From CAYMWF01 sp964394085 [NCBI: uncultured Gemmatimonadota bacterium] (GTDB lineage: Bacteria > GCA-2686955 > CAYMWF01), in assembly GCA_964394085.1 (NCBI GenBank), contig CAYMWF010000052.1:1-33938 (forward strand): 33,938 nucleotides of DNA. Reading direction: 5' to 3'. A model generated the notes under the pieces. It saw only the letters and a program-made list of their open reading frames with translations, was not told the origin of the DNA and ran no database searches. This document shows positions 7,723 through 15,435 of the stretch, piece by piece. A program made the translations under genes and the position numbers. Each line of letters starts with the position of its first letter. Within the stretch, counting starts at the first letter, position 1.

Positions 7723-8424
7723 CCCAGCCTGCTTCTCCTCTAATTACGTTTCGCTCGAGGGTAAAAGGTTCATTTTTCCGGAATCGAATGCGGTTGGGTA
7801 AGGGTAGGCGACCTCAAAAACGTTTATCCCTCGCAGAATCGATTCTTTTCCCCGCGTGAAGAAATATTATGTAAACCTGGAGGTTGCAACCAGGCTGTTT
7901 GCTATGCATGGAAGCGATTTGATTTTCAAGGAATTACGTTTGCATCTGGCGATTCTTCTTGATGCTTTTGAAAACTCCCGCAATGCAGGTGGTTCCGTGG
8001 AGGTGCTCCTGGGGGTATCGGGCATGTGAATAGAATATCAGGCGGCATTCGGATCAGGATGGGAGAATCATTCACAATTGATTTGGAGATGGAGTTGACA
8101 TGGGGGCTCATGAATATACAGGAAAGTATCTATCAGACTTTATTCTGAATACAGGAATGCTCCATCGATAAAGAACCCGAAATCCTGTTTTATATCCTTT
8201 TCCCCTTGACACCTTCCTCCTGATCCGGATCTGATCTGAAATCAGTAGTGAATCAGGAGTCGTCCTGATGTAAAAGCATGTGTTTATCTGATAGGGACGT
8301 CTGCAAAACCCCTCTCGGCTGGCTCGTCGGATAGCCCGGTCAGCCTATCGTGCCATGTCAAGCATCAAATGACGCCCGTTTTATCCGTTTCGTTCGTGAG
8401 GTGAAAAATGTTCGTTTTTTCGGA
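7682..8424 (+). repeat. Decayed duplication of the BPL_N-HDAC gene junction
   Basis: The 3' end of the BPL_N gene (7682-7725) matches 8294-8337 at 36 of 44 positions without gaps. The second copy still reads DVCKTPLGWLVG and stop, against DVCRNLLGWLVE and stop. Beyond it, 7747-7782 matches 8386-8424, which is the ribosome site and first codons of the HDAC gene (MFVFSE against RFIFPE in the decayed copy). Both ends of the same gene junction therefore occur twice, about 610 bases apart, in the same order. Confidence 0.7.
7723..8407. other. 685 bp intergenic region, AT-richer than its flanks
   Basis: No recognisable gene. Apart from the junction duplication it holds three small open frames: 7904-8029 (41 residues, no ribosome site), 8059-8148 (29 residues) and 8100-8171 (23 residues, GGAG five bases before ATG). 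It also holds a perfect GGTTGCAACC palindrome (7882-7891). A nested inverted repeat at 8217-8259 has outer arms CTCCTGAT/ATCAGGAG and inner arms CTGAT/ATCAG. Base composition between about 7860 and 8290 is clearly lower in GC than the genes around it. Confidence 0.5.
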
Positions 8425-9328
8425 GCACTACGATCTGGACTGGCCGGGGCATGTGTTCCCCACTGAGAAATACCGGCTGGTCGCCGAGAGACTGCTGCGA
8501 GATCGGATCTGCGAAGAATCCGACATCGTCGAACCGGAGCCGGCGACTGACGAAGATCTCCTTCTGGTGCACGATCCGCACTATCTCGACCGTCTCCGCT
8601 CCCTGACCGCCGATCCCCGGCAGGCGTATCTCGTTTTCGAAGCCCCTATATCAGAGCTGACTCTGAATGCGCTCCACATGGCTGCGGGCGGTTCGATCCT
8701 GGCAGCCCGGCGGGCCGAGGCGACAGGCGGAATGTGGCTCAATATCGGGGGAGGGTTCCACCATGCATTCAGCGGGCATGGCGAAGGGTTCTGCTTCATC
8801 AATGATGTTGCAATAGCAGCCTCTGTTCTTCTGCGGGATACGAAGGCCGAGAGGATCCTGATCGTCGATTGCGACCTTCACCAGGGAAACGGCACCGCCA
8901 GGATATTCGAGGGGGATGATTCGGTCTTCACCCTCTCGATACACCAGGAGATACTCTACCCGGTGCCGAAGCAGCGCTCCGACATCGACATCGGGCTGGA
9001 TGCCGGTACCGGCGATACCGTATACCTCGATAAACTTGCCGCGGGCCTGGAACAAGCATTCAAAACCGGTCGGTTCGATTTCTTATTCTATCTCGCCGGC
9101 GCCGACCCTTATTCCGGTGATCAACTGGGTTCCCTGGAGCTGACGAAAGACGGGCTGCGGCGCCGCGACTCGCTCGTTTTCGACTTCGCCGGGCGATTCG
9201 AGCTTCCCGTGGCTGTCACCCTGGCAGGAGGTTACGCGGAGAAAACCGAAGACATCATCGAAATTCATACCAGCACGGCTGGCTTGCTCGCTGAAAGATG
9301 CAGGCGAATCAACCTGTCCGGAGAATGA
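8408..9328 (+). CDS. Histone deacetylase-family amidohydrolase
   Basis: Zinc-type deacetylase fold of 306 residues, near the usual 300-380 for bacterial members. The catalytic pair is GGGFHHA (His118, His119). GFCFINDVAIAA follows. The metal ligands are in DCDLHQGNG (Asp156, His158) and GADPYSGDQLG (Asp233). The late LAGGYA supplies Tyr276 in the usual tyrosine position. The fold removes acetyl or acyl groups from lysine, polyamines or small amides; the natural substrate cannot be told. The short form and the GAD..SGD.LG loop are closest to the class IV (HDAC11-like) pattern. ATG 8408 has GAGGTG five bases upstream. The stop lies three bases from the convergent rpiB stop. Confidence 0.9.
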   Translation: MFVFSEHYDLDWPGHVFPTEKYRLVAERLLRDRICEESDIVEPEPATDEDLLLVHDPHYLDRLRSLTADPRQAYLVFEAPISELTLNALHMAAGGSILAARRAEATGGMWLNIGGGFHHAFSGHGEGFCFINDVAIAASVLLRDTKAERILIVDCDLHQGNGTARIFEGDDSVFTLSIHQEILYPVPKQRSDIDIGLDAGTGDTVYLDKLAAGLEQAFKTGRFDFLFYLAGADPYSGDQLGSLELTKDGLRRRDSLVFDFAGRFELPVAVTLAGGYAEKTEDIIEIHTSTAGLLAERCRRINLSGE

Positions 9329-9331
9329 TCG

Positions 9332-9775
9332 TTACCCGTCCCCGGGCGGTTCGATCTTGTCGAGCCGCATGACATGCCTTCCGCCCTCGAACTCGGCGTC
9401 CAGCCATTCGTCGACGATTCGGCTGGCCAGCTCCGGCGGAGTCAACCTTGCTCCGAGGGAGATCATGTTGGCATCGTTATGCTCCCTCGCGAGCCGGGCG
9501 CTCTCCTCGCTCCAGCAGAGGGCGCAGCGGATGCCGCTGATTTTATTCGCGGCCATCGCTTCGCCGTTGCCGCTGCCGCCAAGCACGATCCCCAGGTCGT
9601 TTTCCCCGCCGGCGACGCTTGCCGCGGCGGGATGTATAAAATCGGGATAATCGACGGGAGATTCGTCGAAAGTGCCGAAATCGGCCACCTCGAAACCTCG
9701 ATTCTGCAGATGTTCCTTCAATATTTCCTTCAGGGGGAAGCCCGCGTGGTCCGTTCCAATCGCTATTCTGGTCAT
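9332..9775 (-). CDS. rpiB: Ribose 5-phosphate isomerase B
   Basis: Interconverts ribose 5-phosphate and ribulose 5-phosphate in the non-oxidative pentose phosphate pathway (cytosol). 147 residues, the family's normal size. IGTDHAGF at the N-terminus (Asp9, His10) and GGSGNGEAMAANK form the phosphate and catalytic sites. The position that is Cys in the E. coli enzyme is Gly66, and Glu72 is present, as in the mycobacterial subtype where a glutamate is the catalytic base. WSEESARLAREHNDANMISLG is the standard C-terminal block (written here as a family motif). GGAGG lies six bases before ATG 9775. Monocistronic, convergent with the HDAC gene; tal and pgi of the same pathway lie 20 kb away. Confidence 0.93.
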   Translation of the reverse strand: MTRIAIGTDHAGFPLKEILKEHLQNRGFEVADFGTFDESPVDYPDFIHPAAASVAGGENDLGIVLGGSGNGEAMAANKISGIRCALCWSEESARLAREHNDANMISLGARLTPPELASRIVDEWLDAEFEGGRHVMRLDKIEPPGDG

Positions 9776-9881
9776 TCGTATCCTCCGGGGCGATTTTTCG
9801 GCTTAAAATTGTCCGGCGTAAGCGGTACGGTACGCCCGAATTCCAGGCGAATCGCGGATAAGCTGCGAACGCGAAGCGGTC

Positions 9882-9912
9882 GCCGGCTTCATTCGCGATA
9901 TCAGAAGCCGGC
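9882..9912. repeat. Perfect 9 bp inverted repeat in intergenic DNA
   Basis: GCCGGCTTC (9882-9890) and GAAGCCGGC (9904-9912) are exact reverse complements with a 13-base loop. It lies in the 339-base gap between rpiB (starting leftwards at 9775) and the kinase gene (starting at 10115), so it ends neither gene. It could be a small RNA terminator, a regulatory hairpin, or a repeat-family member. The rest of the gap holds no gene. Confidence 0.5.
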
Positions 9913-10020
9913 CTTCGCCGACTTTTGATTATTTATCACCGGCATTCGAACGGATCAAGCAAAAGCCTGTCGATATGGCGCCCGATCCCGTGAGGCCGGC
10001 AGTACAGGTCAACAATCTCC

Positions 10021-10049
10021 TTGACACCCGGAAGAGCGCAATTTATGCA
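10021..10049 (+). promoter_or_regulatory. Possible promoter of the kinase-regulator cluster
   Basis: A consensus TTGACA (10021-10026) is followed by 17 bases and TATGCA (10044-10049, only 3 of 6 matches). It is placed about 65 bases before the kinase start, so the position is good but the -10 is weak. Confidence 0.35.
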
Positions 10050-10114
10050 TTCAGTATACAGCGAAAAGCAACGAATATCCCGAGTTTTCAGATGGATATT
10101 TCGAGGAGTAGCCC

Positions 10115-11803
10115 ATGAAAAAACACTCCGGAGACGCGGATTACCGGGCGATTTTCGATTCGGTCAACGACCTGATAGTGGTGCATGAATGCGAAACCGG
10201 CAGGCCGGTGGATATCAACAGGAAAGTGGTCGAGACTTTCGGGTGGAGCCGGGAGGAATACCTGCGCCTGCGTGTCGAAGACTGGAGCCTGGGCGAACCT
10301 CCGTTCGACCAGGAGGAGGCCCTCAGGAGGATTCGGAAAGCCGCGGAGGGCGAACCGCAGCTTTTCGAATGGCTCTGCAAAGATAAGGAAGGCAGGCTGT
10401 TCTGGGTCGAGGTGAACCTGAAAAGGGCCGTAATCGGTGAGAAGGAGCGGGTCCTGGCGGTAGTCAGGGATATCGATAAACGGAAGCAGGTGGAAGAACA
10501 GCTGGCCCAGAAAACCGAAGACCTGACTTTCATCAATACAATCAACGATGCGATTAACCGGAACAGGAGCCTCGACGAAGTTTTCCAATTGTTCGCGGAG
10601 GGCACGAAGCGGATATTTTCCAGCAGCGGCGCGGATGTATATCTTCTCAACGAGAAAGGTGATTTTCTTGACAGGTCTCAAGTGACTCTGTCATCTGAAA
10701 TCAAGGCGAAGATAGAGGAAGTCATCGGTATGAAAATACCGGAAGTCGGAATTCCGCTGAGACCGGACAGCCGGTATTTCGAGATTCTGAAATCTGGAAA
10801 AGGACTCGTCATCTCCGATTCCGGCCAAATGATGGATTTTATGATGGAGCATGCCGGCAATGAAGGGTTTCGGGACCATGTTCCGGCGATTTTCGAGATA
10901 CTCGGATACAAGTCGATGGTAGTCGTTCCTCTTCCCGGGATGAGGGAAACCATCGGCCTGGTCACCATGTCGAGCCGGTCTCTCCTGGATGAATCCGATA
11001 TGCACCGGCTGCAGCTGATCGTCGCGCAGCTCGGTCATCTTTTCAGCAGGAAGAAGATGGAAGAAAAAAGGGCGGAGCTGCTGCGGCATATCGCAGCCGC
11101 CAACCGGGAGCTCGAAGATTTTGCGTATATCGTTTCACATGATCTCAAGGCTCCGCTTCGCGGCATATCATCCCTCGCTACCTGGTTATCGTCCGATTAC
11201 CGGGACAGACTGGATGAAAAAGGCAGAGAAATGCTTGACCTGCTGGTCGGCAGGAGCAGGCATATGCACGACCTGATAAACAGTATTCTTGATTATTCGA
11301 GGATAACCCGGTTCGGTGAGAAGAAAATGGATGTCGATTTGAATCTCGTGGTTGAGGATGTTATCGGTAATATCTCGCCTCCGGAGGATATCGATATCAA
11401 AACCGTTTCCAGGCTGCCCGTGGTTTTATGCGAAAAAACCCGCGTAACGCAGGTTGTTCAGAATCTCGTCGAGAATGCTGTTCTGCACATGGACAAACCT
11501 GACGGCGAAGTGAGAATCGGCTGCAGGGAAAAAGGCGACATGTGGGAGATTTATGTTTCGGATAACGGTCCGGGAATAAAAAAAGAATATTTCGGCAAAG
11601 TTTTTCAATTGTTCCAGAAACTGCAGCCGGATGACGACCGGGGAAATACGGGGGTAGGGCTTGCCGTAGTCAAGAAGATTGTCGAACAATTCGGAGGAGA
11701 AGTCGGGGTGGAATCTGAACCCGGGAAAGGGTCGAGTTTCTTTTTCACCATCCCCAAACACGATTCCGGAAAGGCGACCCAGAGACGATCAACCAACGAC
11801 TGA
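10115..11803 (+). CDS. PAS-GAF sensor histidine kinase (soluble, phytochrome-type core)
   Basis: Autokinase of 562 residues without a membrane segment. PAS domain at about 8-125 (ending DIDKRKQVEEQL), GAF-like domain about 135-315, dimerisation/phosphoacceptor domain with FAYIVSHDLKAPLRG (His342), and an ATPase domain with NLVENAVLHM (N box), DNGPGI (G1) and GVGLAVVKKI (G2). The FAYIVSHDLKAPLRG box is the type found in phytochrome-like kinases paired with Rcp1-type regulators, and such a regulator follows 20 bases downstream. The GAF domain lacks an obvious bilin cysteine, so light sensing is not supported. GAGGAG lies six bases upstream of ATG. Confidence 0.92.
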   Translation: MKKHSGDADYRAIFDSVNDLIVVHECETGRPVDINRKVVETFGWSREEYLRLRVEDWSLGEPPFDQEEALRRIRKAAEGEPQLFEWLCKDKEGRLFWVEVNLKRAVIGEKERVLAVVRDIDKRKQVEEQLAQKTEDLTFINTINDAINRNRSLDEVFQLFAEGTKRIFSSSGADVYLLNEKGDFLDRSQVTLSSEIKAKIEEVIGMKIPEVGIPLRPDSRYFEILKSGKGLVISDSGQMMDFMMEHAGNEGFRDHVPAIFEILGYKSMVVVPLPGMRETIGLVTMSSRSLLDESDMHRLQLIVAQLGHLFSRKKMEEKRAELLRHIAAANRELEDFAYIVSHDLKAPLRGISSLATWLSSDYRDRLDEKGREMLDLLVGRSRHMHDLINSILDYSRITRFGEKKMDVDLNLVVEDVIGNISPPEDIDIKTVSRLPVVLCEKTRVTQVVQNLVENAVLHMDKPDGEVRIGCREKGDMWEIYVSDNGPGIKKEYFGKVFQLFQKLQPDDDRGNTGVGLAVVKKIVEQFGGEVGVESEPGKGSSFFFTIPKHDSGKATQRRSTND

Positions 11804-11823
11804 CGGGTAAATGGAGAATAAGC

Positions 11824-12243
11824 ATGAGGTTCGTTTTTCCTGTATTGCTGGTTGAAGATGATGACGTGCATGTTAGAATATTCGAAAGGGCGTTTAAAGA
11901 GACCGGAGTCGATTCACCCTTGTTCGTCACACCTAACGGCGAGGAAGCTCTGGCTTTCCTGAGAGACAGTGACAATCCGGCTCCCGGAGTGATTGTCCTG
12001 GACCTCAATATGCCGAGAATGAACGGGTTCGAGTTTCTTCGAATCCTGAACCTTGATGAATCGCTGAAAAAGATTCCGGTAGTCGTTCTGACCACATCGG
12101 GCGACAGGCGGGATATAGAAGAGTGCTTTGACCTGGGAGTCGCCGGTTATATGATCAAACCCGTAAGTTACGAGGAGTTCCTGGATATGACAGGGGCGAT
12201 AGTTCGATACTGGACGTACAGCGAGCTTCCATACGAGGAGTAA
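11824..12243 (+). CDS. Single-domain response regulator (Rcp1-like)
   Basis: Receiver-only protein of 139 residues. The acidic pair is in LLVEDDDVH, the phosphoacceptor Asp60 is in VLDLNMPRMNG, Thr in VVLTTS, and Lys in the conserved MIKPVSYEEF. The long alpha4 region and LDLNMPRMNGFEFL match regulators that partner phytochrome-type kinases. It therefore probably takes phosphate from the kinase just upstream and acts by protein contact, since no output domain is attached. GGAG lies seven bases before ATG. Its end (GAGGAG then TAA) supplies the ribosome site of the next gene. Confidence 0.92.
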   Translation: MRFVFPVLLVEDDDVHVRIFERAFKETGVDSPLFVTPNGEEALAFLRDSDNPAPGVIVLDLNMPRMNGFEFLRILNLDESLKKIPVVVLTTSGDRRDIEECFDLGVAGYMIKPVSYEEFLDMTGAIVRYWTYSELPYEE

Positions 12244-12246
12244 ACC

Positions 12247-13221
12247 TTGAGCGGCAGATATAAGATCCTTCTGGTAGAGGATGACAGAGTCGACCGTATG
12301 GCGATGGAACGACAGATGGAAATGGAGAGTTTTCCATTCGAATGCTACTTCGCCGGTTCTGTCGCCGAAACCCTGGAAAATCTCGAAACCCGACGATTTG
12401 ATGCAGCGGTTCTCGACTACAATCTTGAAGACGGAACAGCGTTCGATATCGTGAGACACTTAAAAGATACGCCGTGGCTGATAGTTACCGGGATGGGAGA
12501 TGAAGAGATCGCCGTAGAGGCTTTGAAATCGGGTGCATCGGATTATCTCATCAAAGATCAGGATCTCTCTTACCTGAAAATGCTCAACATCGCCATAGAA
12601 GGCGCGATCAGGACGGCCGCGTCGGAAAGAAAAGTAAAGCGGCTCAGCCATGCGGTGGACCAGAGTCCGAGCATGCTGGTCATTACCGATGTCGACGGCA
12701 ATATCGAATTCGTAAATCCGAGGTTCACCGAGCTTACCGGGTATACGATGGATGAAGTTGCGGGCAGGAACTCCCGGATATTGAAATCCGGAGAGAACCT
12801 TCCCGAACTGTACGAGGATTTATGGCGGACCATATCCCGGGGGGAAGTATGGAAGGGCGAATTCCTCAATAAAAAGAAGAACGGGGAGCTTTTCTGGGAA
12901 TCCGCGAGTATCACGGCCTTGAGAAACAGCGATAACGAAATTACGAATTATTTCAAGGTAGCGGAAGATATCACCGAGCGAAAAAAAGTCGAGATGGAAA
13001 AAGAAGCGCTCATAGGCGAACTGAAGGCAGCCCTTGAAAATATTAAAATCCTCGAAGGATTGATGCCTATCTGCGCTTCGTGTAAAAAGATACGTGATAA
13101 CGACGGATACTGGCACCAGGTCGAGGTTTATATTCGGGAGCATACGGAAGCGGAATTCACTCACAGCATCTGCCCTGAGTGCGCGAATCAGCTGTATCCA
13201 CGGTACGGTTCTGAAAGGTAA
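12247..13221 (+). CDS. Response regulator with PAS domain and four-cysteine C-terminal module
   Basis: 324 residues, starting at TTG 12247, six bases after a GAGGAG embedded in the end of the previous gene. Receiver domain about 1-120 with Asp57 in VLDYNLEDG and KDQD in place of the usual Lys-Pro, then a PAS domain (about 130-250) ending DITERKKVE, and a short coiled coil. The last 55 residues carry LMPICASCKKIRD and ICPECANQLYP: Cys276, Cys279, Cys309 and Cys312, spaced like a zinc site. This C-terminal module is common at the ends of bacterial sensor proteins but its job is unclear. With the kinase and Rcp1-like protein it forms a three-protein relay. No enzymatic output domain is present. 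Confidence 0.85.
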   Translation: MSGRYKILLVEDDRVDRMAMERQMEMESFPFECYFAGSVAETLENLETRRFDAAVLDYNLEDGTAFDIVRHLKDTPWLIVTGMGDEEIAVEALKSGASDYLIKDQDLSYLKMLNIAIEGAIRTAASERKVKRLSHAVDQSPSMLVITDVDGNIEFVNPRFTELTGYTMDEVAGRNSRILKSGENLPELYEDLWRTISRGEVWKGEFLNKKKNGELFWESASITALRNSDNEITNYFKVAEDITERKKVEMEKEALIGELKAALENIKILEGLMPICASCKKIRDNDGYWHQVEVYIREHTEAEFTHSICPECANQLYPRYGSER

Positions 13222-13244
13222 GACCAGGACAAAAAAGGAAAGAA

Positions 13245-15404
13245 CTGGAAATTACTGTTATCAGCCGACTGATCATAATCGCCGTTATTTTTTTTCTGGC
13301 AGCATTCTTCGACACAATTTTATTGAAACCGTTGCTCGGAACGGCTGCGGTTCTGGTCCTGCTTTCAGCCGGGCTTCTTTATTCCCCGGGGGTGTCCGGC
13401 ACCCCGGGGAAATCGAGGACCGTTCGACCTGCCGTGCTGCGCTGGTCTGTAATAATCGCAGCGATTACCCTCCTCTTATACAGAAACGTCTATATGGCGG
13501 AATGGATGAACCGCAATGATTGGGAATGGCTTGCGGCAGCGAATGATTACTGGCGGATCTGGACGCAGTTGAATCCCCGGGAGCTCCTTCTCAAGTGGGG
13601 AAATCTTTTCAGCGAGGAGGTTTATACGAGGGAGATTTCGGTCTTTTCACTCCTTCTCGATCGTATCGTCTGGCGCGAGAATCTTGCGGGTTACCACCTG
13701 TCGAACGTGATTATACACGCGACCAACAGCTTTCTCGTCGCCGCTCTCGTATTCAAAATCCTCCGCCGCAGGAGCTTCGCCTTCGTCGCCGGATTATTCG
13801 CCGCCGTCTACCCCGCCGCCTCCATTTCAGTGTGCGTCATCAACGGCAGGGGAGACCTGGTAGCCTGTTTTTTCATCCTCCTTTCTTTGATTGCCTACGT
13901 TACTTCCATTCAGAAAAAAAAGAGCCGGATTGCGGGCCCGGCGGCTTACCTCCTCTCCCTGGTTTTCGGAATTCTGGCCATGTGGAGCAAGGAAATGGCG
14001 ATCAGCCTGCCCGCGATCGTCATTCTTGTCGAAATCCTGTATCGCAGGCCGTCCGATCCGTTCCGGTCGCTGATCCAGGTGATACCTTTCTGTGCTCTCA
14101 CGGTTCTGAAACTGCATACCCTGAGCGGGATTCCCGAGGACGGGCTTTCCCACCATGTTCTGAGGCGGCAAATCGCTGATTTCCTGGTCTACTTTCCCTA
14201 CAATACCCTTCTGCCGTTCATACCTAACGAAAGGGTGATGAAAACCGTCTTCTGGGTTTATCCGGTACTTGCGGCCTCCCTTTTCCTGGCCGGAGGCAAA
14301 ACCGGGGAAAGGGTTCGGCTGGCTATTCTCGGGGTTGCTTTTTCAGTATGTTTCATGATCCCGGTATATAATTTCGTGCTTCCGGAGGCGATGGGGCTCC
14401 TCAGGATCTACTACCTCGCGGCGGTGGGCGCTTCGATACTCCTGGCCGCAGCTCTTACCCCGTTGCGGGAAGACAGGAAATCAGCCTGGATACCGATCGT
14501 CTGTGTCTGGCTTTTCCTGTTCCATGTAAGCAGCGTTTTTCTAGAGAGCGATACACCCGGATCTGACCATTCGATTCCCCTGAGAGACGAAATTTCGAAA
14601 ATCGAAGAAAAAACGACGGGCAAGGATAAAGTGATTTTCGTGGGGGATTCCATTGACGCCGTCCTGGCCGAGTTCTTTCTGGATTGCCTTGGAATCTCCC
14701 GGACGGAAGGTTGCGATTTCTTCGCCACCAGGCAGGTGCGCAGAGGCGAGGAAATGAGCTTGAGAACCCTCGCTCGCTATCCCGGCTCGGAACTTGGCAG
14801 GTTGAGTCAGTTGCCGAACGGCTTCTTCGAGGATGCGTCGATTCTCTGGTGGAGCCAAAAAAAGCAGGAATTTCTGGACGCCGGACCCGCCTTCCTCAGC
14901 CTGGTCGGACTGCAGGAGAAAATACCCGATATACCGGATGGCCACGCAGACGGGATGGCGGAAACCGGCCGATGGGAATTGAATGACCGGGTCGCGATGC
15001 TCGAACCGTACAAGGAATATCTCGGTGGGGAATTTCCCTACCGCGTGTTCGTGTCTCCTCCGGGTGTGTTTCCGCCGATGACAAAGCTTGATCTCGAATG
15101 GTCCGTCCGCTTTAATCATCCCCCGGAATTCCGGGAGATCCCCTGTATACTGGACTTCGTGATCCACCCGTCCGATTTCCCCGGCCCAATGGACTTTTTT
15201 CTTTTTGATCTCGAAGAAACCGATACCGGTTCCATGGAAGTTTCTCACCGGAAGAGCCTCGAGGATTATTTGTCGGGCAACAACATATTCTTTTCGGCAC
15301 CGTCGAATATCCGGATCTGGCTCCCCGTCGCGGAGGATGTCGTTTCCTGTTCTTTCGTCCTCCGCAAAATAAAGAAAAGATATTGGGGGGAAGCAGAACA
15401 ATAG
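13245..15404 (+). CDS. Polytopic membrane protein, GT-C glycosyltransferase-like
   Basis: About 719 residues if started at CTG 13245. The first standard start codon is TTG 13323, which has no ribosome site and would cut off a clear membrane helix (LIIIAVIFFLAAFF). The frame is open back to the stop at 13212, and AAAGGA sits five to six bases before the CTG. About nine to ten membrane spans cover the first 430 residues. Motifs such as REISVFSLLLDRIVW, GYHLSNVIIH and INGRGD resemble the GT-C/TMTC-like family that moves sugars from lipid carriers to proteins. The acidic residues expected in the first outside loop are plausible (MNRNDWEW). The last 270 residues are soluble and unrecognised. It probably belongs to the operon that starts with the kinase. 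Confidence 0.65.
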   Translation: MEITVISRLIIIAVIFFLAAFFDTILLKPLLGTAAVLVLLSAGLLYSPGVSGTPGKSRTVRPAVLRWSVIIAAITLLLYRNVYMAEWMNRNDWEWLAAANDYWRIWTQLNPRELLLKWGNLFSEEVYTREISVFSLLLDRIVWRENLAGYHLSNVIIHATNSFLVAALVFKILRRRSFAFVAGLFAAVYPAASISVCVINGRGDLVACFFILLSLIAYVTSIQKKKSRIAGPAAYLLSLVFGILAMWSKEMAISLPAIVILVEILYRRPSDPFRSLIQVIPFCALTVLKLHTLSGIPEDGLSHHVLRRQIADFLVYFPYNTLLPFIPNERVMKTVFWVYPVLAASLFLAGGKTGERVRLAILGVAFSVCFMIPVYNFVLPEAMGLLRIYYLAAVGASILLAAALTPLREDRKSAWIPIVCVWLFLFHVSSVFLESDTPGSDHSIPLRDEISKIEEKTTGKDKVIFVGDSIDAVLAEFFLDCLGISRTEGCDFFATRQVRRGEEMSLRTLARYPGSELGRLSQLPNGFFEDASILWWSQKKQEFLDAGPAFLSLVGLQEKIPDIPDGHADGMAETGRWELNDRVAMLEPYKEYLGGEFPYRVFVSPPGVFPPMTKLDLEWSVRFNHPPEFREIPCILDFVIHPSDFPGPMDFFLFDLEETDTGSMEVSHRKSLEDYLSGNNIFFSAPSNIRIWLPVAEDVVSCSFVLRKIKKRYWGEAEQ

Positions 15405-15435
15405 CCGTACAGTCAAAAAGCACTGAGAGGGTGTG

